A DNA stretch of 17,043 nt from JBDRGC01 sp043818215 (GCA_043818215.1 JBDRGC010000283.1:1-17043); one strand, 5' to 3'. Shown: positions 1 to 7,762, counted from the stretch's first letter. A program made the numbers and translations. The notes: a model not told the origin generated them from the sequence alone.

Positions 1-189
1 ACGATGATATTTCTGAAAATGCTTCTCCTGGCTCAACCCCATGATGCGTAAGATGGCCGTTACCGTGCGCTTTCCTGGAGCTAGAATCGCTCCCACTATC
101 ATCGGCAGGGCTAATTGCCAAACGCGTTTTGAAAAGACAGGTCGAAAATGTGTGAAGAGTATCGTATATTCGTTAGGCAGGATGAGCAT
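1..189 (-). CDS. IS701-like transposase, N-terminal 63 residues (continues past left edge)
   Basis: Reading the minus strand from an ATG at 189 gives an open frame of 63 codons that is still open at base 1. The protein starts MLILPNEYTILFTHFRPVFS and later reads VGAILAPGKRTVTAILRIMG followed by LSQEKHFQKYHR. This pattern (Lxxxxxxxxxx-F.P.FS..VW, GAILAPGKRTVTA.LR.MGL, HFQ.YHR) is the conserved N-terminus of DDE transposases of the IS701/DDE_5 group. The catalytic DDE residues would lie outside the window. It would act as a cut-and-paste DNA transposase. The family assignment is recalled from conserved motifs. Whether the gene is intact cannot be seen. Confidence 0.82.
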   Translation of the reverse strand, partial: MLILPNEYTILFTHFRPVFSKRVWQLALPMIVGAILAPGKRTVTAILRIMGLSQEKHFQKYHR

Positions 190-262
190 CTGGACACCTC
201 TCTTGGTGGGATTTGTCCTAGCTTACCCTGTTTTTTGTTAATGTGCAAATGGACAAAGTCGA
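1..262 (-). mobile_element. End of an IS701-like insertion sequence
   Basis: The transposase start at 189 faces left, so the stretch from 190 to about 245-262 is the IS end on the side of the transposase N-terminus. The ABC ATPase homology resumes at about 263 (VYERADSK), placing the IS boundary between roughly 245 and 262. The other end of the element is outside the window, so the terminal inverted repeat and target duplication cannot be checked. The insertion removed the 5' part of the ABC ATPase gene. It also leaves the IS end directly upstream of the ABC permease, so an outward promoter from the IS is possible but not seen. Confidence 0.7.
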
Positions 263-838
263 GTTTATGAGAGAGCAGATTCAAAGATAGGGGAATATTC
301 CACCGGTATGAGGCAAAAGTTAGCCATTGCCCAGGCGTTGATCAACAACCCGGAAATCCTATTCCTGGACGAGCCGACCAAGACGCTGGACCCGCGCGCC
401 AGATACCAGATCAGGCAATTGATCCGCGACTTGAAAGAGAGGCAGGTGACTGTTCTCGTAACCTCACATCTTTTGGATGAGATGAGCGCCATTTGTGACC
501 GTATGGCAATCATGGGCGGCGGCAAGATCCTGGCCAGCGATACACCAGCCGCGCTTGGCCGCGCTACGGATGGACGGGTGGTCATCAAAATAGCGGTCAA
601 CAGATTGAACGGGCAAACCCTGAATTCAATTCGTGATTTTGGCGGTGTGGATGACATTACATGCGAGGGAAACATCATTTTCGTTCACTTGGGTAGAGAG
701 TGTAAAGATGTCTCAGCCGCAAAACAAAGTATTCTGAAGGAACTCTTACGTCAAGACCTGCAGATCGAGCACTTTGGCGAAGAACGGGCGCCGCTCGAAG
801 ACGTTTTTCTAAAACTAACAGAAGAGGAGGCAAAATGA
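263..838 (+). pseudogene. ABC transporter ATPase, 3' part only (5' part lost to IS insertion)
   Basis: About 191 residues of an ABC ATPase. The signature motif (YSTGMRQK), Walker B with D-loop (ILFLDEPTKTLDP) and the switch histidine (TSHLLDEM) are present, followed by the usual C-terminal domain ending in LEDVFLKLTEE. The Walker A P-loop and Q-loop are missing because the IS701-like element ends just upstream at about 262. In-frame sequence upstream of 263 loses ABC character and hits a stop at 239-241. An ATG at 308 could start a 176-residue product, but it lacks the nucleotide-binding P-loop and should not hydrolyse ATP. The stop overlaps the next gene's ATG by four bases, the usual coupling for an ATPase-permease pair, so the original gene partnered the permease at 835. 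Confidence 0.88.
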
Positions 839-1551
839 ACAAGGCCATCATCGTAGCAAGATACGAACTAAAACAATGGATCGGCTCGTTGAGATTTTGG
901 GGAGTCATCGGATTCCTCGTCTTTTTGATAGTCGGGCAATTGTCGGGGTTTATGCCGGTGAGATTGCCGGGGATGAACCACAAGTTTCACCTGGTGTTGG
1001 AAATGATGAGCGGTATAGGCGTGATCATCCCAATCTTCTTGAGCTACGACACATTGTCCAAAGAAGCAGACCAGAATACGCTGCAAGCCGTCTTGACCAA
1101 GCCTATCAGCAGAGCCTCCCTGTTTCTGGGCAAATGGCTCTTTACAATTGTGTATGCGCTGATCGTCATTACTATTCCGGTTGCCATAGGCGCCATCTGG
1201 ACTAGCGTTTCTTTTACAGAACTTGTCACCGGAATCGGTTTTGGCGCGCTGGGAGCGATAGCGTTTTTGAGCTGGACATTGGCAGCCTCGGGTTTGGCGC
1301 TCAAGAAAGGTTCGGGGACTGTGGCGGCGCTTACCATCATCGGGTTCGTGGGATTGTTTTCCCTCGGCATGTCATCCGAGCCCGCCATTTCAAGATTCTC
1401 CCCCACACATCTGACTTCCCTCTATGGAATGACCTTCGAGGGAATCCCCCTCCAGGCGGGCGATCTCTATTTTGGTCTTGTATATGCCGCCTGTCTCATT
1501 GTTTTCCTGTTGTCAGTCGGCGTGTGGTCTTTCAGCCGGCAGGATATCTAG
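835..1551 (+). CDS. ABC-2 type exporter permease
   Basis: A 238-residue membrane protein with about six hydrophobic segments, usual for single-copy ABC-2 permeases of the NosY/YhgE-like type. It has the cytoplasmic N-terminal start of these proteins (ARYELKQWIG), then the conserved loop KEADQNTLQAVLTKPISR followed by a GK motif, and ends SFSRQDI. The same landmarks recur in the permease at 2992 (EWGTLELVLTKPLSR, GKF, FEKQDI), so the two are paralogues in tandem exporter units. It would form a homodimeric channel with the upstream ATPase, whose gene is now truncated; it may therefore be an orphan unless the ATPase at 2057 serves both. The substrate cannot be read from the sequence. The ATG overlaps the ATPase stop (ATGA). 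Confidence 0.87.
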   Translation: MNKAIIVARYELKQWIGSLRFWGVIGFLVFLIVGQLSGFMPVRLPGMNHKFHLVLEMMSGIGVIIPIFLSYDTLSKEADQNTLQAVLTKPISRASLFLGKWLFTIVYALIVITIPVAIGAIWTSVSFTELVTGIGFGALGAIAFLSWTLAASGLALKKGSGTVAALTIIGFVGLFSLGMSSEPAISRFSPTHLTSLYGMTFEGIPLQAGDLYFGLVYAACLIVFLLSVGVWSFSRQDI

Positions 1552-1561
1552 GGTTGGTGAA

Positions 1562-2008
1562 ATGATGGCTGAGACGAAAAAACCGGCAATACTCAGACTG
1601 ATACTTGTCTGGTTTGCAGGCCCAATGATCCCTCTAACCTTTACCGTCGCTCTTTTTCCGCATATCGGTGTATTCTGCACGTTTTTCGGTGGAATTCTGG
1701 TCGGATTGATTACTACCAGACTCTTCGATCGTTGGTTCTACCCAGGTATCAACGGCGCCGGTTTCTCGGGGTTCATACTGCTTCTCGGCGTTCTATTGGG
1801 GCAAACCAACCTGGAAAGATTCTCTCTCACGTATGCGTTCTTCGAACCGTGGTGGCTTTCTATTACGTGGCTTCTCCTGGCCGGATTTATTGGCGGAATG
1901 GCAGGATTTGCCACATGTCAACTGTTCTCAGAGCAAATAAATAGCCTCGGCGCAAAAATTTACAACGCCAGAACTACTTTGATCAAAACTCTTCTTCGGC
2001 AGCAGTAA
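1562..2008 (+). CDS. Small integral membrane protein in the ABC exporter cluster
   Basis: A 148-residue protein starting MMAETKK with four hydrophobic segments (roughly residues 10-30, 32-50, 58-76 and 88-112) and a short amphipathic tail rich in Gln and Lys. I chose ATG 1562 (or 1565 immediately after) because it lies 10 bases behind the permease stop. A longer in-frame reading from 1472 would overlap the permease heavily and adds a non-membrane stretch. I do not recognise the family. Its position between two ABC ATPase-permease pairs on the same strand suggests an accessory membrane component of these exporters; this rests on context only. Confidence 0.72.
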   Translation: MMAETKKPAILRLILVWFAGPMIPLTFTVALFPHIGVFCTFFGGILVGLITTRLFDRWFYPGINGAGFSGFILLLGVLLGQTNLERFSLTYAFFEPWWLSITWLLLAGFIGGMAGFATCQLFSEQINSLGAKIYNARTTLIKTLLRQQ

Positions 2009-2056
2009 ATCCGCGTTCCTACAATGGAATCTCACAATTCACAAAGGATGAATCCT

Positions 2057-2995
2057 ATGGTTGAAAATGCAATCGAAGTCCGTAATCTGACCAAGAGATA
2101 CAACGGCACACCGGCGGTTGACCAGCTCGGTTTTACAGTGAAAAGGGGAACTGCGTTTGGGTTCTTGGGCCCCAACGGGGCAGGCAAAACGACGACCATC
2201 AAGATGCTGGTCGGCTTGATCCGGCCAGACAGCGGCACGGCCATCGTCGCCGGTCATGACATCCTTGGGGAGCCGATGGCGGTGCGGCGCAGCATCGGGG
2301 TTGTCCAGGAAAACCAGGGATTCTATAGTCGCATGACCGCCGCCGAGACCCTCGAGTACCTTGGCCGACTGCTGGATGTCCCCAACAACAAGCGCCGAAA
2401 GCGCCTTGGCGAACTGCTGGATTGGGCCGGTCTGGCAGATAGAAGAGATAGTTATGTGGGCGCCTTCTCGCACGGAATGAAGCAGCGCCTGGCCCTGGCA
2501 CAGGCCTTGCTGGCCGAGCCGGAAGTGCTGATTCTGGACGAGCCGATGATCGGTCTCGACCCCATGGGCGCCAAAGAGATACGGGATCTGATCGTCAAAT
2601 TGAAACAAGATCGCACCGTGACCATTTTCATGTCCTCGCACATATTGCCGGATGTGGAGGCCGTTTGTGACGCGGTAGGCATAATCAACCACGGGAGGCT
2701 GCTGGCGCAGGACAGCGTTGATAACCTGCGCCGCGCAATCGGCGGCGGTCTGACAGTGGAGGTCATCCTGGCGCAACCGGACACACGGGTCGTGAAGGCC
2801 CTGCAAGAGATGAATTGCATCCGAGAAGTTGAGGCGGAGGGGCAGCGTCTGATCATCCGCACGACCGACAGGGAAGAAGTGCGCCCCCAAATCATTGAAT
2901 CCATTATCAAGGCCCGTGGCCAGGTTCTTTCGTTTGGCAAAAAAGAAGCCAGCCTGGAAGATGTTCTTTTGCGAGTTGTGGAGGAAGGAAAATGA
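2057..2995 (+). CDS. ABC-2 exporter ATP-binding protein
   Basis: A complete ABC ATPase of 312 residues from ATG 2057. Walker A is GPNGAGKT (about 38-45), the Q-loop lies in VVQENQ (about 82-87), the signature is SHGMKQ (138-143), Walker B is VLILDE (157-162) followed by the D-loop GLDP, and the switch histidine is in SSH (193-195). The C-terminal domain of about 90 residues ends LEDVLLRVVEEGK, matching the end of the truncated ATPase upstream. I prefer ATG 2057 because AAAGGA at 2043-2048 lies eight bases before it; ATGs at 2024 and 2048 in the same frame are worse placed. It energises a drug-, lipid- or peptide-exporting ABC-2 permease; the substrate is unknown. Its stop overlaps the next ATG (2992) by four bases. 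Confidence 0.93.
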   Translation: MVENAIEVRNLTKRYNGTPAVDQLGFTVKRGTAFGFLGPNGAGKTTTIKMLVGLIRPDSGTAIVAGHDILGEPMAVRRSIGVVQENQGFYSRMTAAETLEYLGRLLDVPNNKRRKRLGELLDWAGLADRRDSYVGAFSHGMKQRLALAQALLAEPEVLILDEPMIGLDPMGAKEIRDLIVKLKQDRTVTIFMSSHILPDVEAVCDAVGIINHGRLLAQDSVDNLRRAIGGGLTVEVILAQPDTRVVKALQEMNCIREVEAEGQRLIIRTTDREEVRPQIIESIIKARGQVLSFGKKEASLEDVLLRVVEEGK

Positions 2996-3767
2996 AACTT
3001 CTGACTGTAATACAGCGAGAACTAAAAGAGCAGGTACGTAACCGCAAACTGCTGTTTGTAGTGCTATTCATCCTCGGCGGGGCATACATGGCCCTATACA
3101 CGGAGGCCGGCCCGACGAGTGAATCGGGCAGTGTGCTGGAGGCCTTCTTCGATTTGTTCCACATAGTTTCCCCGTTCATCGGCATTTTGATAGCCATGGA
3201 TGCCGTCGTCGGAGAAAAGGAGTGGGGCACGCTGGAACTGGTCCTGACCAAGCCGCTCTCGCGCACAACGCTGCTGGTGGGCAAATTTGCTGCTTATGCC
3301 CTGGCAATGGTACCCCTGATCGTCGTTGAATTGATTCTGGCCTACTATTGGGCACAGGTTTCAGGGATTTCCACTTTACGCTGGCAACTGCCCATGCCGC
3401 CGTTTAGCCAATGGCTGGCCATGATTACTATTCTGTCCTTGCTATGCATGCTCTCTACATCGCCATCGCCATCTTTGTCTCGTTATACGCCCGCAGCACT
3501 GCGACCAGCGGCCTGATGAGTCTGATCGCCATCCTGCCAGGCACGCCGTTAGGAACCGAGATACTCAAGGGACTAGGCTGGACTGACTTTGGAAAACTGG
3601 CCTGGCCTTACAAGATCATCGCCAGTTTGTTCGAGGGATACCAAGTGTATGCTCTGACCAGCGCATTTGATTTCTGGATCTGCGCATTTTCGCTGTTATT
3701 ATTGGCGGTCGTTCTATTGCTCGTTGCTGGACAGTGCTTCGAAAAGCAGGATATAGCCTTCAGATAA
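2992..3767 (+). pseudogene. ABC-2 exporter permease with a one-base frameshift
   Basis: The frame from ATG 2992 encodes an ABC-2 permease (MKLLTVIQRELKEQVRNRKL, EWGTLELVLTKPLSR) through transmembrane segment four. At about 3450 it runs into non-membrane sequence and stops at 3516. The next frame picks up seamlessly with ALYIAIAIFVSLYARSTATS, two more membrane segments and the family-typical end FEKQDIAFR at 3767. Restoring one base near 3450, in the stretch tgcatgctctctac, gives MALYIAIAIF and a single protein of about 258 residues, close to its paralogue at 835. The gene is therefore either a recent pseudogene or carries a base-calling error. No slippery heptamer suggesting programmed frameshifting is visible. 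It is coupled to the ATPase by an ATGA overlap. Confidence 0.85.
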
Positions 3768-3779
3768 AGGAGGCAAGTC

Positions 3780-3962
3780 TACGAGTTGGCGCGGCGGTTG
3801 GAGGAAACGGGCGTCACGGCGAACGCGCTCCATCCGGGAATAGTCGCCACCAATTTTGGAATGAGCGGGGGAGGGATAATGCCCCTGTTCAATCGCCTGA
3901 TGAGCGTTGCCATGCTCCGCCCGGAACAGGGCGCGCAGACTGGCATTTATCTGGCTGCTCCC
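3780..3962 (+). pseudogene. Short-chain dehydrogenase remnant (internal C-terminal piece)
   Basis: About 60 residues, YELARRLEETGVTANALHPG followed by IVATNFGMSG and ending PEQGAQTGIYLAA, match the substrate-loop region of classical SDRs. They align with residues about 183-246 of the intact SDR at 6780 (YELARRLAGTGVTVNVLNPG, VATNFGL, PEQGAQTAIYLSA). No Rossmann glycine motif or catalytic YxxxK lies upstream; the similarity begins 13 bases after the permease stop and ends abruptly near 3962, before the SDR C-terminus. The two copies differ at many positions, so this is a paralogue scrap rather than a fresh duplication. It is non-functional. Confidence 0.85.
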
Positions 3963-3992
3963 ATTAACTTTTCCGTTGGGATTTTGTCCACA

Positions 3993-4031
3993 AACTTAAA
4001 CCTTGACAAAAGGTTTAAGTTGCTTTAAAAT
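3993..4031 (+). promoter_or_regulatory. Promoter with overlapping 11-bp dyad for the MerR operon
   Basis: TTGACA at 4003-4008 and TAAAAT at 4026-4031 are separated by 17 bases, a near-perfect sigma70-type promoter. A perfect inverted repeat with arms AACTTAAACCT (3993-4003) and AGGTTTAAGTT (4011-4021), seven bases apart, is centred on the -35 box. A MerR-type or similar dimeric regulator is the obvious candidate to bind it, and the first gene downstream is a MerR protein, so autoregulation is likely. MerR activators usually bind a 19-20 bp spacer between the boxes; this normal 17-bp spacing with a dyad centred on -35 fits repression better. That interpretation is inference. Confidence 0.8.
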
Positions 4032-4071
4032 AAAACCTGAAGTTGAAGTTTGTGTATTCGGAGACAGAGAT

Positions 4072-4770
4072 ATGACTGAAGAAAGACAATACTCGATTGG
4101 TGAAACCGTGACGCAATTACAGGGGGAATTTCCCGACCTCACCCTCAGCAGCCTGCGCTTCCTGGAAAAAGAAGGCCTGCTTCAACCCCAGCGTACTCAG
4201 GGAGGTCATCGGCTCTACAGCGACGAGGACATCGCCCGCCTCCGCCTGATCAAACGCCTGCAATCCCAACGCTATTACCCACTGGAAACCATCCGCCACA
4301 TGCTGGGCAAACTGAAGCAGGCAAAAAACACCGAGGCGGGGATGGCTTTCCTCGAATCGCTGTACACTCCCCTCAGTTACGATCCCGATTTCAAGCCCCT
4401 CAGCCGCGAGGGACTGTCCGAGCGCACCAGTCTCTCCCCCGCCGACATCCTCCGCCTGGAGGAGATGGGTCTGCTCTTCCCTTACGCCAATGGGAATGGA
4501 CTTCGTTACGACGAGGATGATCTGAAAATGGCAGAACTGGTCGCGCGGGAATTGAAACTGAGCGCCGTTGTGGATGATTTCGCGCCCCTGGGGGCGGCCA
4601 TGCGAGCGCTCGTGCAGGAGGAATTCAACCTGTTCCGAAAGCTGGCCGGCAATGACAATCCCCCAATCGAGCGCGCCCAACAACTCAGGGAAACGGCTGA
4701 CCTGGTTCACGCACTGTTGCGGGCGAAACTCTACCGCAAGATGATTCAAAACAAGGGCAAAAAACAATGA
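4072..4770 (+). CDS. MerR-family transcriptional regulator with a second MerR-like domain
   Basis: A 232-residue protein. Residues about 6-80 are a MerR winged-helix domain (TLSSLRFLEKEGLLQPQRT, GGHRLYSDEDIARLRLIKRL). Residues about 108-163 repeat the pattern in degenerate form (LSPADILRLEEMGLLFP, GLRYDEDDLKMAELVARELK), suggesting a duplicated winged helix. The remaining C-terminus is helical and has no cysteine cluster, so metal sensing is unlikely. ATG 4072 is preceded by GGAGA at 4060-4064; an upstream in-frame TTG at 4003 lies inside the promoter and is rejected. The gene lies directly behind a promoter with a perfect dyad and overlaps the following methyltransferase gene by four bases, so it probably controls its own operon. 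The inducer is unknown. Confidence 0.9.
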   Translation: MTEERQYSIGETVTQLQGEFPDLTLSSLRFLEKEGLLQPQRTQGGHRLYSDEDIARLRLIKRLQSQRYYPLETIRHMLGKLKQAKNTEAGMAFLESLYTPLSYDPDFKPLSREGLSERTSLSPADILRLEEMGLLFPYANGNGLRYDEDDLKMAELVARELKLSAVVDDFAPLGAAMRALVQEEFNLFRKLAGNDNPPIERAQQLRETADLVHALLRAKLYRKMIQNKGKKQ

Positions 4771-5333
4771 TGAAATTTCGTCGCGTTATCTACGGCACGC
4801 GCGGTCTCTATCTCCTCGTCGCTCAAACAATTATCCTGTGGCTCAAGCAGCGTGCCGGGTCGGATGTGTCGTTTCTGATCTACCTGCTCTTGCTGGCAAT
4901 CGTCATCGCCGCGCAAATCTTTCGCACCTGGGCGGCCGGCTTCGTAGGGACGACTGCCCGCCAGCGCGAGACCCACGCCGAGGTTTTGCTGACCGCCGGT
5001 CCCTATGCTCACGTGCGCAACCCGATGTATTTGGGAAACCTGATCATCACGACAGCCATGGCGGCGATGTCTGGCCTGTGGTACGCCCTGCCCATCGCCT
5101 GGGCGGCTTACGCCTTCGTCTACGGCAACGTAATTCCTTATGAGGAAACCTATCTGCGGGGGCTATTCGGCGAGGAATACGAAAAATATTTTCGGGCTGT
5201 GCCGCGCTTGTTACCCACCCCGCGCGGCTACCCCATGAAGCAGGGTGTCTTCCAATGGCGGGAAGGATTGGCAAATGAAACTGCCGCCTGGGTGGTTCTG
5301 CCATTCTTCTGTTACTTTTTCTGGCGACTATAG
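4767..5333 (+). CDS. Isoprenylcysteine/phospholipid methyltransferase-family membrane protein
   Basis: A 188-residue integral membrane enzyme with about four hydrophobic segments. The diagnostic SAM-binding block of the ICMT/PEMT superfamily is present: GPYAHVRNPMYLG (about 78-90), then a helix pair containing PYEETYL, and FGEEYEKYFRAVPRLLPTP (about 134-152). Family members transfer a methyl group from SAM to lipid-like or thiol substrates at the membrane; bacterial members mostly have unknown substrates. The start overlaps the MerR stop (ATGATG at 4767), so 4767 or 4770 may be used. Translational coupling to MerR points to co-regulation with the downstream epimerase and SDR, perhaps in modification of a lipid or isoprenoid. 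Confidence 0.86.
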   Translation: MMKFRRVIYGTRGLYLLVAQTIILWLKQRAGSDVSFLIYLLLLAIVIAAQIFRTWAAGFVGTTARQRETHAEVLLTAGPYAHVRNPMYLGNLIITTAMAAMSGLWYALPIAWAAYAFVYGNVIPYEETYLRGLFGEEYEKYFRAVPRLLPTPRGYPMKQGVFQWREGLANETAAWVVLPFFCYFFWRL

Positions 5334-5345
5334 CAAGGAACAAGA

Positions 5346-5765
5346 ATGAAAAACAAGACCGTTCATTGGTCCGTCATTTTCTACCTGCTCATCATGGGTC
5401 TGGTCTACGTTCCGACCATTGGCCTGTGGGGAAACATTGCGGGTCTGCGCGCCCTGCATGTTGACCTCCCGCCATCGGCCGGTGATGCGGCATTTCAAAT
5501 CAAGGCTTTGGCGAACTTCCTGGCCGGGGTAATCTTGCTCGCCGGTTGCGCCGGATTGCTCAGGCGGCAGGATTGGGGAAGACCTGTCACCGTGATTGGC
5601 CTGTTTTGTCAGATGGGCATCTACGTTGCAGAGATCGTGATCTTTCGCTACCTGAACACGCTGGGCACAGCCGCGGTGGTCATCCCGCTCGATGCAGTCA
5701 TTATCTACAACCTCTTTCATGGAAAGGAAAAAATAGAATGTCAACAACTGACGAAAAATATTTGA
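5346..5765 (+). CDS. Small four-helix membrane protein
   Basis: A 139-residue protein with four hydrophobic segments (about 8-28, 50-68, 76-98 and 102-122). It starts at ATG 5346 behind AAGGAA at 5335-5340. I do not recognise the family with certainty; it resembles small uncharacterised four-helix membrane proteins common in accessory operons. It has no obvious catalytic motif. Its last 28 bases overlap the start of the epimerase gene in another frame, so the two are likely translationally coupled. It is probably a membrane partner of the methyltransferase/epimerase pathway. Confidence 0.75.
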   Translation: MKNKTVHWSVIFYLLIMGLVYVPTIGLWGNIAGLRALHVDLPPSAGDAAFQIKALANFLAGVILLAGCAGLLRRQDWGRPVTVIGLFCQMGIYVAEIVIFRYLNTLGTAAVVIPLDAVIIYNLFHGKEKIECQQLTKNI

Positions 5766-6769
5766 TCACTGGCGCGACGGGTTTTATCGGCTCACACCTG
5801 GCGAAAGACCTGATCGAAAAAGGGAAGAGCATCAAATGTCTCGTCCGTCGGTCAAGCCCCGAGGCGGCCATCCAATTCTTGAACGGCCTGGGGACCGAAT
5901 TGGTCTACGGCGACCTGACCGATGAAAAGTCGCTTGGGGAGGCGGTGAAAGGCGTGGGTATCGTCTTTCACCTGGGCGGCGGCGGGAGAATAGACACGCC
6001 GGAAGACATTTGCCACAAAATCAACGTGGATGGCACTCGCAACCTGTTGGAGGCCTGCCTGCGAGAGGGCGGCGTCGAAAGGTTCATCCACGTCAGCACG
6101 TGCGGCGTGATGGGCAACATCCAGAACCAGCCCGCCGATGAGACCTATCCCTACCAACCCGAGAGCATGGCCTATTCCCGAGCGAAGACCGAGGCGGAAA
6201 AGGTGGCCCTATCATTCAAGGATCGCCTCCCCGTGACGGTGATCCGCTTCCCTATGGTTTATGGTTCACCCCTGATTGACGGCGATCTCTCCCAAATCGA
6301 GGGCGTCACCCCCATGTCCATGATCTTCTCCGCCGTCCAAAAGGGCCAGTGGATTTACTTCGGGGATGGGATGACACTGACTCACGGCATCCACGTGGAT
6401 GACATCGTGCACGGGGTAGAGCTTGCCGCCGAAAATGGGAAGACCGGCGAGGTGTACATCCTGGCCGACGAGAAAGCCGTGCCGATGAAAACGCTCGTCG
6501 AAATCTCCGCCAGGGCGTTGAATGTCCCGGCTCCCAAGCGTCACATTCCCCTGCCGATGGCGATGGCGTTGGCGCTGCTGATGGAATCGGCCGCCAGGCT
6601 CACGCGCCGCAAACCCATGCTCACCCGCGAATTGGTGCAGGGGTTTGCCGCCACACGCGCCTTCGATACCGGCAAGGCCAGGCGCGAGCTGGGCTTCCAG
6701 CCGACCATCAGTTTGGAAACAGGCATACAGGAGACCGTGAAATATTATCAGGCAAAAGGACTCATCTAG
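5738..6769 (+). CDS. NAD-dependent epimerase/dehydratase (extended SDR)
   Basis: A 343-residue extended SDR. The N-terminal Rossmann motif is TGATGFIG (11-18), a conserved acidic residue sits in GDLTDEKSL, and the active-site strand is HVSTCGVMG (about 118-126) with catalytic YSRAK (146-150). The C-terminus has the substrate-domain HVDDIV motif and ends with the family-typical GFQPTISLETGIQETVKYY. ATG 5738 is behind AAAGGA (5723-5728) and begins MSTTDEKYLIT immediately before the Rossmann fold; longer in-frame readings overlap the preceding gene and lack similarity. Relatives act on nucleotide sugars or as 3-beta-hydroxysteroid/flavonol-type reductases. The VFHLGGGG and HVSTCGVMG context leans toward the latter group, but the substrate is not determined. 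Confidence 0.9.
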   Translation: MSTTDEKYLITGATGFIGSHLAKDLIEKGKSIKCLVRRSSPEAAIQFLNGLGTELVYGDLTDEKSLGEAVKGVGIVFHLGGGGRIDTPEDICHKINVDGTRNLLEACLREGGVERFIHVSTCGVMGNIQNQPADETYPYQPESMAYSRAKTEAEKVALSFKDRLPVTVIRFPMVYGSPLIDGDLSQIEGVTPMSMIFSAVQKGQWIYFGDGMTLTHGIHVDDIVHGVELAAENGKTGEVYILADEKAVPMKTLVEISARALNVPAPKRHIPLPMAMALALLMESAARLTRRKPMLTRELVQGFAATRAFDTGKARRELGFQPTISLETGIQETVKYYQAKGLI

Positions 6770-6779
6770 GAGTACGCGC

Positions 6780-7664
6780 ATGGCAGACGCAGATAAATCC
6801 ATGAACGGCAAGATTTGCCTGGTCACCGGTGCCACCTCAGGCATCGGCGAAGTGACCGCGCGGGCGCTGGCGCAGATGGGCGCGACGGTGATCGCGGTGG
6901 GGCGTGACCCGCAGCGCGGCGCGGCGACCCTCGACCGGATCAAAAAGGCGGCTCCCAACGCCCAGGTCGAATTCATGCTGGCGGATCTATCGTCGCAGGC
7001 GCAGGTTCGCCAACTGGCTCAGAAATTCAAACGCAAGTATTCGCGCCTGGATGTATTGGTGAACAATGCCGGTGCCTGGATTACTACGCGCCAGCGGAGC
7101 GTGGACGGAATCGAGATGACTTTCGCTCTCAACCACCTGGGTTACTTTTTGCTGGCAAACCTGCTGCTTGATACACTCAAAACAAGCGCCCCTGCGCGCA
7201 TTATCAATGTTTCGTCTTATGGCCACGAAGCGGGGCGTATGAATTTTGAAGACCTGCAATTCCGGCAGAGGTATAACGGCATGCAAGCCTACCGGCAGTC
7301 CAAGCTCGCGAATATACTGTTCACTTACGAGCTGGCACGACGGTTGGCAGGGACAGGTGTCACAGTTAACGTCCTTAATCCGGGCTTGGTGGCGACCAAT
7401 TTTGGCTTGAATAACTTTGGTCTTAACGACGGATGGTTGAAGAGCCTGTTGAGGCGAGCATACGCTCTGGTGGCGATCAGCCCGGAACAGGGAGCGCAGA
7501 CGGCCATTTATTTGTCGGCTTCGCCGGAGGTGGAAGGCGTGACTGGCAAGTATTTCGTGAAGGAAAAGGCAGTTCCATCGTCCCCGGAGTCTTATGACAA
7601 AGAGGCTGTTCTCCAATTGTGGCAAGTTAGCGCGGAATTGACCGGACTGTCACTATCCAACTAG
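6780..7664 (+). CDS. Classical short-chain dehydrogenase/reductase (retinol dehydrogenase-like)
   Basis: A 294-residue SDR. The cofactor glycine motif is TGATSGIG (16-23), with an Arg in VGRDP that favours NADP(H). NNAG lies at 95-98, the catalytic serine in NVSSYG (about 143-147) and the catalytic YRQSK at 171-175. The region NVLNPGLVATNFG and the overall pattern place it with the retinol dehydrogenase/WW-domain oxidoreductase-like subfamily, which reduces or oxidises lipophilic alcohols. AGGAG (6768-6772) precedes ATG 6780; the gene begins 10 bases after the epimerase stop and ends the MerR operon. A diverged remnant of the same subfamily lies at 3780-3962. Confidence 0.92.
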   Translation: MADADKSMNGKICLVTGATSGIGEVTARALAQMGATVIAVGRDPQRGAATLDRIKKAAPNAQVEFMLADLSSQAQVRQLAQKFKRKYSRLDVLVNNAGAWITTRQRSVDGIEMTFALNHLGYFLLANLLLDTLKTSAPARIINVSSYGHEAGRMNFEDLQFRQRYNGMQAYRQSKLANILFTYELARRLAGTGVTVNVLNPGLVATNFGLNNFGLNDGWLKSLLRRAYALVAISPEQGAQTAIYLSASPEVEGVTGKYFVKEKAVPSSPESYDKEAVLQLWQVSAELTGLSLSN

Positions 7665-7762
7665 TTTTGGCTGCTTTCCTGAATCCTTAATCTATAGGCG
7701 ACAATTTTCCTGGAACAATAATTCTACATTGGTACTCTGGGAGCTTAATCGATTAAAAAAAC

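Noticed and set aside
41..241. 66-codon plus-strand open frame at the left edge
   Set aside because: It is antisense to the clearly recognisable IS701-like transposase N-terminus (1-189 minus) and has no family resemblance or ribosome site.
2039..2890. 283-codon open frame antisense to the ABC ATPase
   Set aside because: It lies wholly within the ATPase with intact Walker motifs; its composition is that of a shadow frame.
4003..4071. Upstream TTG start for the MerR gene
   Set aside because: It falls inside the -35 box and dyad; the extra residues lack MerR similarity, whereas ATG 4072 has a ribosome site.
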